6,174 nucleotides of DNA. It comes from Selenomonas sp. (GTDB lineage Bacteria > Bacillota > Negativicutes > Selenomonadales > Selenomonadaceae). Shown piece after piece: positions 1-4,425 of this stretch. The notes under the pieces were generated by a model. The model had not been told where the DNA came from. It did no database searches and saw only the letters and a list, made by a program, of their open reading frames with translations. Position numbers and translations under genes: made by a program. The DNA is taken from assembly GCF_022771645.1 (NCBI RefSeq), contig NZ_JALFCU010000082.1, positions 1 through 6,174 of the forward strand, read 5' to 3'. Positions within the stretch are counted from its first letter, which is position 1. The number at the start of each line of letters is the position of its first letter.

Positions 1-339
1 AATCCCGAGCTCGCCGAGGAGATCAAGCGCCTCATGTTCGTGTTCGAGGATATCGTCATGCTCGACGACCGTTCGCTCCAGCTCGTGCTGCGCGGCGTCG
101 ACAACAAGGACCTCTCGCTCGCTCTCAAGGCGACGCCGAAAGAGGTCGCGGACAAGGTCTACAAGAATATGTCGTCGCGCGCAGCCGATATGCTCAAAGA
201 AGAAATCGAGTTCATGGGCCCGGTCAAGATCCGCGACGTCGAAGAAGCACAGCAGAAGATCGTCAATGTCATCCGCACGATGGAGGACAAGGGCGAGATC
301 GTCATTTCGCGCGGCAAGGGGGACGAAATGATTGTCTAA
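1..339 (+). CDS. fliG: Flagellar motor switch protein FliG, C-terminal part (5' truncated by window edge)
   Basis: FliG forms the rotor ring on the cytoplasmic face of the MS ring. Its C-terminal domain contacts the stator to generate torque and takes part in switching. The frame is open from base 1, so the gene starts upstream; 112 residues are visible, roughly the last third of a ~335-residue family member. The visible part opens in the helix leading to the MFVF hinge motif (local residues 12-15), followed by LDDRS (21-25). The charged torque-helix residues known from E. coli FliG (K264, R281, D288, D289, R297) align by motif to K43, R60 (SSRAAD), E67, E68 and K76 (GPVK). All charges are conserved in sign, with Glu for Asp and Lys for Arg. 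The tail GEIVISRGKGDEMIV is typical of Bacillota and Thermotoga-type FliG. The TAA stop lies inside the start region of fliH, indicating one operon. The N-terminal and middle domains are outside the window. Confidence -1.
   Translation, partial: NPELAEEIKRLMFVFEDIVMLDDRSLQLVLRGVDNKDLSLALKATPKEVADKVYKNMSSRAADMLKEEIEFMGPVKIRDVEEAQQKIVNVIRTMEDKGEIVISRGKGDEMIV
316..323 (+). promoter_or_regulatory. Ribosome binding site for fliH (decides the TTG start)
   Basis: The purine run AAGGGGGA sits inside the fliG 3' end, 8 nt before the TTG at 332. In the fliH frame a TGA stop occupies 329-331, immediately before this TTG, so no earlier start is possible. The site is a purine-rich, imperfect Shine-Dalgarno match, consistent with initiation coupled to termination of fliG. 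Confidence -1.
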
Positions 340-1141
340 GATCATCCGCGCGGCGGAATGGAAAGAGCGCCCGATGGTCATCGAGGCGCCCGAGCCGCCA
401 AAACCTCCGAAATTGCCGGGCGCAGAAGACGAGGAGATGGCCGCTGGCCGCTTCGACGAAGAGGCGCAGGCGCGCATGCTCGCCGAGATCGAGGCGAAAG
501 AGCAGAAAGCGCAGAAGCTCCTCGCCGACGCACGCAAGGAATGCGACGCGCTGAAGCAGCAGACCGCGAGCGACTGTGCGCGCATGCGCGAGGAGACGCA
601 GCAGGAATGCGAAGAGCTCCGCGAAGACGCGCGCCGGGCCGGCCACGAAGAAGGCCTGCAGCAAGGCCTCGAAGAAGGCCATGCGCAGGCGGAAGCCGAC
701 ATGGCCGAGGCCATCCAGCAGGCGAACAAGAAAGCCGAAAAGACGCTCCGCGACGCGAAGGAAGCGACGAGCTACTACCTTTCGAAAGCGGAGGACGATG
801 TTACGACCATCGCGCTCGCCATCGTCGAAAAGATCCTGCCGCAGCATTTCATCGACGTGCCGCAGATCATCCTGCCGCTCGTACAGAAAGCGCTTGACAA
901 GATCAAAGACCAGAAGGAAATCAACATCCATGTCGCGCCGGCCGTCTACGACCTCGTGCTCATGGCGCGCGATGAGTTCCGCAGCCGCCTCACAGGCGCA
1001 GGCGCGGAGCTCTCCGTCACGAGCGACGAAAGCCTCGTGCCGGGCGACTGCGTCATCGAGACGCCGAATGGCAGCGTCGACGCGCGTTTGCAGACGCAGA
1101 TCGAGCTGATTCGGCAGGCCGTCGAAGACATGAAAGCCTGA
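332..1141 (+). CDS. fliH: Flagellar assembly protein FliH (export ATPase regulator), TTG start
   Basis: FliH binds the export ATPase FliI in the cytoplasm, restrains its activity and helps dock it to the C ring and export gate. The 269-residue product begins MSKIIRA, like other Bacillota FliH N-termini, then has a Pro-rich stretch (about 19-30) and a long charged Ala/Glu/Lys/Gln helix (about 45-155). That helix contains the FliH hallmark glycine ladder: A100, G104, G108, G112, G116, A120, each four residues apart. The C-terminal globular domain (about 155-265) ends with the family pattern CVIETPNGSVDARLQTQ (240-256). The start is TTG at 332, overlapping the fliG stop by 8 bp. The alternative is ATG at 374 (Met15), which would remove the conserved N-terminus. 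One oddity is that C71, C82 and C93 lie exactly 11 residues apart in an 11-residue repeat. The identity is firm; the exact start is somewhat less so. Confidence -1.
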   Translation: MSKIIRAAEWKERPMVIEAPEPPKPPKLPGAEDEEMAAGRFDEEAQARMLAEIEAKEQKAQKLLADARKECDALKQQTASDCARMREETQQECEELREDARRAGHEEGLQQGLEEGHAQAEADMAEAIQQANKKAEKTLRDAKEATSYYLSKAEDDVTTIALAIVEKILPQHFIDVPQIILPLVQKALDKIKDQKEINIHVAPAVYDLVLMARDEFRSRLTGAGAELSVTSDESLVPGDCVIETPNGSVDARLQTQIELIRQAVEDMKA

Positions 1142-1169
1142 ACAAAAAACAAGACGAACCACATTGCCT

Positions 1170-1174
1170 GAGGA
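1170..1174 (+). promoter_or_regulatory. Ribosome binding site for fliI
   Basis: GAGGA lies 12 nt upstream of the ATG at 1187, within the 45-bp spacer after fliH. It is a slightly long but plausible spacing. I see no promoter or terminator in this spacer, so fliI is likely read through from fliH. Confidence -1.
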
Positions 1175-1186
1175 AGTGATTGCCCG

Positions 1187-2509
1187 ATGCAGGTCGATAT
1201 CAAGAAATTCACGGATGCCATCCAGGACTCCGTCTCCATCAAGCTCACGGGCAAAGTCACGCAGGTCATCGGCCTCGTCATCGAATCGCAGGGGCCGACG
1301 GTCAGCGTCGGCGAACTCTGCTATGTGAGCTCGCATTTCCCAAACGTCCCGCCCGTTCCGGCCGAAGTCGTCGGTTTCCGGGAGGGATTTGTCATGCTCA
1401 TGCCCGTCGGCGAGATGCAGGGCATCGGGCCGGGTTGCGAAGTCGTCTCGGCGCAGAAGACGCTGAAAGTCAAAGTCGGCCCGGAGCTCCTCGGCCGCGT
1501 GCTCGACGGCCTCGGCAACCCGATGGACGAGAAAGGCCCGATCCTCTCGAAAAAAGAATATCCGCTCCAAGCGCCGCCGCCAGCGCCGCTGACGCGCCCG
1601 CGCATCCACGACCATCTCTACGTCGGCGTGCGCGCCATCGACGGCCTCATCACGATGGGTGACGGGCAGCGCATCGGCATCATGGCGGGCTCGGGCGTCG
1701 GCAAGTCGACGCTCCTCTCCATGATCGCGCGCAACACGGAAGCCGACATCAGCGTCATCGCGCTCGTTGGCGAACGTGGCCGCGAGGTGCGCGACTTCAT
1801 TGAGCGAGACCTCGGCGAGGAGGGGCTCAAGCGCTCCGTCGTCGTCGTCGCGACATCTGACCAGCCCGCGCTCGTGCGCATCAAGGGCGCGATGACAGCG
1901 ACGGCCATCGCGGAATATTTCCGCGACCAAGGCCACAAGGTCATCCTCATGATGGACTCCGTCACGCGTTTCGCCATGGCGCAGCGCGAGGTCGGCCTGA
2001 CCATCGGCGAGCCGCCAGCGACGCGCGGCTATACGCCGTCCGTCTTCGCCATGCTGCCGCGCCTCCTCGAGCGCGCGGGCACGAGCGACAAGGGCTCGAT
2101 CACGGGCATCTACACCGTGCTTGTCGACGGTGACGACATGAACGAGCCGATCGCCGACGCTGTGCGCTCGATCCTCGATGGTCATATCGTGCTCTCGCGC
2201 AACATCGCAGCGCAGAATCATTTCCCCGCCATCGACATCATGACGAGCGTCAGCCGTGTCATGAACGAAGTCGTGACGCCAGACCATCTGAAGGCCGCGC
2301 AGCGCATGCGCCAGCTCATGGCTGTCTATCGCGATGCCGAGGATCTGATCCATATCGGTGCGTACGTCAAGGGCTCGAGCGCAAAGATCGACGAGTCCAT
2401 CGCGAAGATCGACGCGATCAACGATTTCCTCTGTCAGGGCATTTTCGAAGTCGACACGTATGAGGCGACGGAGAACAAGCTCGAAGGCATCACGGGCGAC
2501 GCGTCATGA
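1187..2509 (+). CDS. fliI: Flagellum-specific ATPase FliI (type III export ATPase)
   Basis: FliI is the hexameric cytoplasmic ATPase of the flagellar type III secretion apparatus, related to the F1-ATPase beta subunit. It helps unfold substrates and hand them to the export gate. The 440-residue product is full length for the family. The N-terminal beta-barrel spans about 1-95. The ATPase core has a P-loop at 168-175 (GSGVGKST, with K173), the catalytic-glutamate motif GERGRE (195-200, E196) and a Walker B strand ending in D257 (VILMMD). The ATP synthase alpha/beta signature PAIDIMTSVS lies at 347-356. No key residue is missing. The C-terminal helical domain (about 365-440) follows. The start is ATG at 1187, preceded by GAGGA. 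The gene ends in a 4-bp ATGA overlap with fliJ, its functional partner. Vacuolar/F-type or virulence-type III ATPases are excluded by context and by FliI-like sequence around the P-loop. Confidence -1.
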   Translation: MQVDIKKFTDAIQDSVSIKLTGKVTQVIGLVIESQGPTVSVGELCYVSSHFPNVPPVPAEVVGFREGFVMLMPVGEMQGIGPGCEVVSAQKTLKVKVGPELLGRVLDGLGNPMDEKGPILSKKEYPLQAPPPAPLTRPRIHDHLYVGVRAIDGLITMGDGQRIGIMAGSGVGKSTLLSMIARNTEADISVIALVGERGREVRDFIERDLGEEGLKRSVVVVATSDQPALVRIKGAMTATAIAEYFRDQGHKVILMMDSVTRFAMAQREVGLTIGEPPATRGYTPSVFAMLPRLLERAGTSDKGSITGIYTVLVDGDDMNEPIADAVRSILDGHIVLSRNIAAQNHFPAIDIMTSVSRVMNEVVTPDHLKAAQRMRQLMAVYRDAEDLIHIGAYVKGSSAKIDESIAKIDAINDFLCQGIFEVDTYEATENKLEGITGDAS

Positions 2510-2970
2510 AGAAATTCAAGTTCCAGCTCGAAACGCTGCTGCGCGTGACGCGCAGCAAGAAGGAAGACGCGGAGGTCGCGTTCGCGGAAGCGTCGCGCAG
2601 CCTCGAAGAAAAGCGCGCCGTCATGCAGCAGCTGCTCGAGGAAATGCAGCGCGGCCAGACGGAATTCGAAAGCCTCACGCAGGCCGGCAAGCGCGTGACC
2701 GTCGGCAAGCTCATGGACTTCCACAATTTTTTCAACTGGAAGCGCGAGCAGATCGAGATCCAGCAGCAGATCATCTTGACGGCAAAAGCCGAACGCCAGA
2801 AAAAACTCAAGGAGCTCCTCGACCTCATGAGCTATCTCAAGAGCATCGAACAGCTCCGCGAAAAACGGCTGCAAGAATACAAGGACCAGGCGCTCCATGA
2901 AGAGCAGAAAATGCTCGATGAGATCGGCCTGCAACTCTATATGCGGAATGGGAAGAAGGATGCCGTATGA
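2506..2970 (+). CDS. fliJ: Flagellar export protein FliJ
   Basis: FliJ is the small coiled-coil stalk of the export ATPase, inserted into the FliI ring much like the gamma subunit of F1. It links the ring to the export gate protein FlhA and acts as a general chaperone component. The 154-residue product is close to the usual ~147. It starts with the family pattern KFKFQLETLLRVTRSKKED. It is almost entirely charged helix, with no membrane segment and no cysteine, consistent with an antiparallel coiled coil. A short less-helical break around 58-75 (LTQAGKRVTVGKL) probably marks the hairpin turn. The C-terminus has EEQKMLDEI, typical of the family. The start ATG overlaps the fliI stop as ATGA, and the stop overlaps the next start the same way, so translation is likely coupled. 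FliJ sequences are poorly conserved; length, pattern and position directly after fliI make the call secure. Confidence -1.
   Translation: MKKFKFQLETLLRVTRSKKEDAEVAFAEASRSLEEKRAVMQQLLEEMQRGQTEFESLTQAGKRVTVGKLMDFHNFFNWKREQIEIQQQIILTAKAERQKKLKELLDLMSYLKSIEQLREKRLQEYKDQALHEEQKMLDEIGLQLYMRNGKKDAV
2957..2960 (+). promoter_or_regulatory. Ribosome binding site for the lytic transglycosylase gene
   Basis: AGGA, within the purine run GGAAGAAGGA at the 3' end of fliJ, sits 6 nt before the ATG at 2967. This spacing favours the ATG at 2967 over the in-frame ATG at 2985. Confidence -1.
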
Positions 2971-3626
2971 TTGATTTCGTGAACATGTCCGATGTCACGC
3001 ATGTCCAGCAGCGCATCAAGGAGCTGCAGAAAACGTTCGGCCAGCTCCAGCAGGTGCCGGGCGGCGCCGTCGGCTTCGACGATACGCTGCAGCGCGCGAT
3101 GAAGGCGCAGCAAGCGGCAGAAAAAGCAAAGACGCAGGCCGTCACGCCGGGCACGGATACGAAGAAAACGTCGGGGACGGCAGATGCGGCGAAGACGACG
3201 CTCCCCATCAACGTCGGCACGGGTCTCAAGGCCGTGTCCGACCTCCCCGTGGCGAACGGCGACCTCAGCGACATCGTGCAGGCGGCGGCGAAGCGCGAGA
3301 ACGTCGACCCGCGCCTCGTCAACGCCATCGCGCAGGTAGAATCGGGCGGCGACCAGTCGGCCGTCTCGCCCGTCGGCGCCATCGGCGTCATGCAGCTCAT
3401 GCCGGACACGGCGGCCGGCCTCGGCGTCGATCCGTATGACGAGCAGCAGAATGTCGAAGGCGGCGCGAAATATCTGCGCGAGATGCTCGACACGTTCGGC
3501 GGCGACGTGCGCAAAGCCGTCGCCGCGTACAACGCCGGCCCAGCGGCCGTCAAGGCGTATGGCGGCGTGCCGCCGTATCCCGAGACGCAAGAATACGTCG
3601 ACCGCGTGCTCGATATGTACAAGTGA
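2967..3626 (+). CDS. Lytic transglycosylase (SLT/GH23 domain) without signal peptide, flagellar-operon type
   Basis: This is predicted to cleave the MurNAc-GlcNAc bond of peptidoglycan with formation of 1,6-anhydro-MurNAc, most likely to let the flagellar rod pass the wall. The 219-residue product has two parts. Residues 1-95 hold a helix with VQQRIKELQKTFG (13-25), then an Ala/Lys/Thr-rich linker (about 45-80). Residues 97-219 form the SLT domain, with VESGG (124-128) carrying the expected catalytic E125, GAIGVMQLMP (137-146), NVEGGAKYL (162-170), AAYNAGP (186-192) and YPETQEYV (204-211). All the usual blocks are present, so it looks active. There is no hydrophobic N-terminal signal peptide, lipobox or membrane segment. 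Export through the flagellar apparatus itself is therefore my inference. The gene overlaps fliJ by 4 bp (ATGA), tying it to flagellar assembly. It resembles the enzyme part of dual-domain FlgJ in function but not in architecture. I do not assign a symbol. Confidence -1.
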   Translation: MIDFVNMSDVTHVQQRIKELQKTFGQLQQVPGGAVGFDDTLQRAMKAQQAAEKAKTQAVTPGTDTKKTSGTADAAKTTLPINVGTGLKAVSDLPVANGDLSDIVQAAAKRENVDPRLVNAIAQVESGGDQSAVSPVGAIGVMQLMPDTAAGLGVDPYDEQQNVEGGAKYLREMLDTFGGDVRKAVAAYNAGPAAVKAYGGVPPYPETQEYVDRVLDMYK

Positions 3627-3705
3627 CGCAGCGCGCACGTTTTTGCGAGATTGTTTTGCAGTACATCCTTTTTGTAACCCATCCTGATTTCGAGAGGTGA
3701 ACCCT
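3627..3705 (+). other. 79-bp spacer, no convincing regulatory element
   Basis: This spacer is richer in T and pyrimidines than the surrounding genes. It contains only the ribosome binding site of the next gene. Possible promoter-like pieces (TTGTTT at 3651, TTTTGCA at 3654-3660) lack a partner element at the right distance. A four-base stem, CGCA/TGCG around 3635-3648, is too weak for a terminator. Read-through from the upstream genes is likely. Confidence -1.
3693..3698 (+). promoter_or_regulatory. Ribosome binding site for the ylxF/MotE-like gene
   Basis: AGAGGT (part of GAGAGGTGA) lies 7 nt before the ATG at 3706. An in-frame GTG at 3697 overlaps this site, so it cannot be served by it; ATG 3706 is the better start. 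Confidence -1.
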
Positions 3706-4356
3706 ATGGCAGACGAAGAAGAAGAGCAGCCGAAGAAGAAACATCGCGTTTTGAAGATCATCCTCGCGCTCTTCCTGCTCCTCGTGCTGATTGTCGGCGG
3801 CTTTGCGCTCGGCATATATCTGCGCATCTTTGACACGCAGCAGGCGAACGAGACGCTCGGCCTCTACAACCTGCCGATCATCGGCGAATATTTCGTGAAG
3901 CCGGCGCCGACGGAAGAGGACATGGCGAACACGCCGGCCGAAGACGTCAAGCCCGACCCGAAAGCCGGCGACAAGAACAAGGACAAAGACAAGCAGTCGA
4001 AGAAAGTCCAGCTCTCGAAGAAGGAAATCGAGAAGCAGATGAAAGACCGCGAGGCGGCGGAACGCAAGCGCGTCTCGAAGCTCGCGCGCCTTTACAACGA
4101 GATGAAGCCCGTCGATGCGGCGGCCGCGATGGACGAGCTCGACGATGACACGTGCGTCGCGATCCTCCAGCGCATGGACGAAGGCCAGGCCGCGAAAGTC
4201 CTGTCGGAGTTCGACCCGTCGAAGGCCGCGCGCCTCACGAAGATCATCTACGAAGGCACGCAGAAGAACATGACGAGTCCGAGCGACGTCGAGAAGATGC
4301 TGCAGGAGCAGAACGGCGACAGCGCGCAAGGCGACACGCAGACGGCGGCACAATGA
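3706..4356 (+). CDS. ylxF: YlxF/MotE-like flagellar membrane protein with MgtE-N-type domain
   Basis: The 216-residue product has an acidic N-terminus (MADEEEE), a basic patch PKKKHR (9-14) and one membrane segment (about 15-38). A charged Lys/Asp/Pro linker (about 65-120) and a compact helical domain (about 122-185, RVSKLARLYNEMKP to ARLTKII) follow. The basic patch before the membrane segment predicts an N-in topology, with the helical domain outside the cytoplasmic membrane. The repeated patterns M.P..AA..M..L and A..IL..M...QAAKVL are those of the MgtE N-terminal domain/MotE family. In Sinorhizobium, MotE is a periplasmic chaperone for MotC. In B. subtilis the gene in this place, between fliJ and fliK, is ylxF, whose role is not firmly known. 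The symbol rests on position plus architecture. It is not a magnesium channel: no CBS or multi-pass channel domain is present. A basal-body or stator accessory role is inference. Confidence -1.
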   Translation: MADEEEEQPKKKHRVLKIILALFLLLVLIVGGFALGIYLRIFDTQQANETLGLYNLPIIGEYFVKPAPTEEDMANTPAEDVKPDPKAGDKNKDKDKQSKKVQLSKKEIEKQMKDREAAERKRVSKLARLYNEMKPVDAAAAMDELDDDTCVAILQRMDEGQAAKVLSEFDPSKAARLTKIIYEGTQKNMTSPSDVEKMLQEQNGDSAQGDTQTAAQ

Positions 4357-4366
4357 TTTTTTCATT

Positions 4367-4392
4367 TAAGAAAAATCGAAAACGTACGATAT
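4367..4392 (+). promoter_or_regulatory. Candidate sigma-28/sigma-D flagellar promoter upstream of fliK
   Basis: TAAG (4367-4370) matches the -35 element TAAA at 3 of 4 positions. After a 14-nt spacer, TACGATAT (4385-4392) matches the B. subtilis sigma-D -10 element GCCGATAT at 6 of 8, including the whole CGATAT core. Initiation would fall near 4398-4400, giving a leader of about 27 nt that still includes the strong ribosome binding site. The element lies in a short AT-rich gap in an otherwise GC-rich operon. A chance match is possible, because AT-rich DNA raises the background. A housekeeping alternative, TATAAA at 4390-4395, has no good -35 element 17 nt upstream. Confidence -1.
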
Positions 4393-4407
4393 AAATATTG
4401 GAACTTG

Positions 4408-4418
4408 AAAGGAGGTGA
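4408..4418 (+). promoter_or_regulatory. Near-perfect Shine-Dalgarno sequence for fliK
   Basis: AAAGGAGGTGA is essentially fully complementary to the 3' end of 16S rRNA and sits 7 nt before the ATG at 4426. It is the strongest ribosome binding site in the window. It rules out the in-frame TTG at 4405, which would place this site inside the coding sequence. Confidence -1.
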
Positions 4419-4425
4419 AACACAA

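Noticed and set aside
302..2353. A 683-codon open frame on the minus strand across fliH and most of fliI
   Set aside because: It is a mirror of strongly GC-biased third positions in the real genes. Its product is an Arg/Asp/His-rich string with no recognisable domain, and it lies opposite two certain flagellar genes.
3654..3660. TTTTGCA resembling the -12 half of a sigma-54 promoter, which is common in flagellar regulation
   Set aside because: The GG expected at the -24 position is absent (CG at 3646-3647), so the required spacing and dinucleotide are not met. The nearby GCAC at 3635-3638 is off by one and also lacks GG.
3697..3705. GTG at 3697 as the start of the ylxF/MotE-like gene
   Set aside because: It overlaps its own ribosome binding site. 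ATG 3706 is correctly spaced and gives a conventional N-terminus.
4357..4375. Inverted repeat TTTTTC/GAAAAA after the ylxF/MotE-like gene as a transcription terminator
   Set aside because: The six-base stem has only one G-C pair and no T tract follows the hairpin. It is better explained as AT-rich spacer next to the candidate promoter.
4405..4425. TTG at 4405 as the fliK start
   Set aside because: It would place the AAAGGAGGTGA ribosome binding site inside the coding region and has no ribosome binding site of its own.
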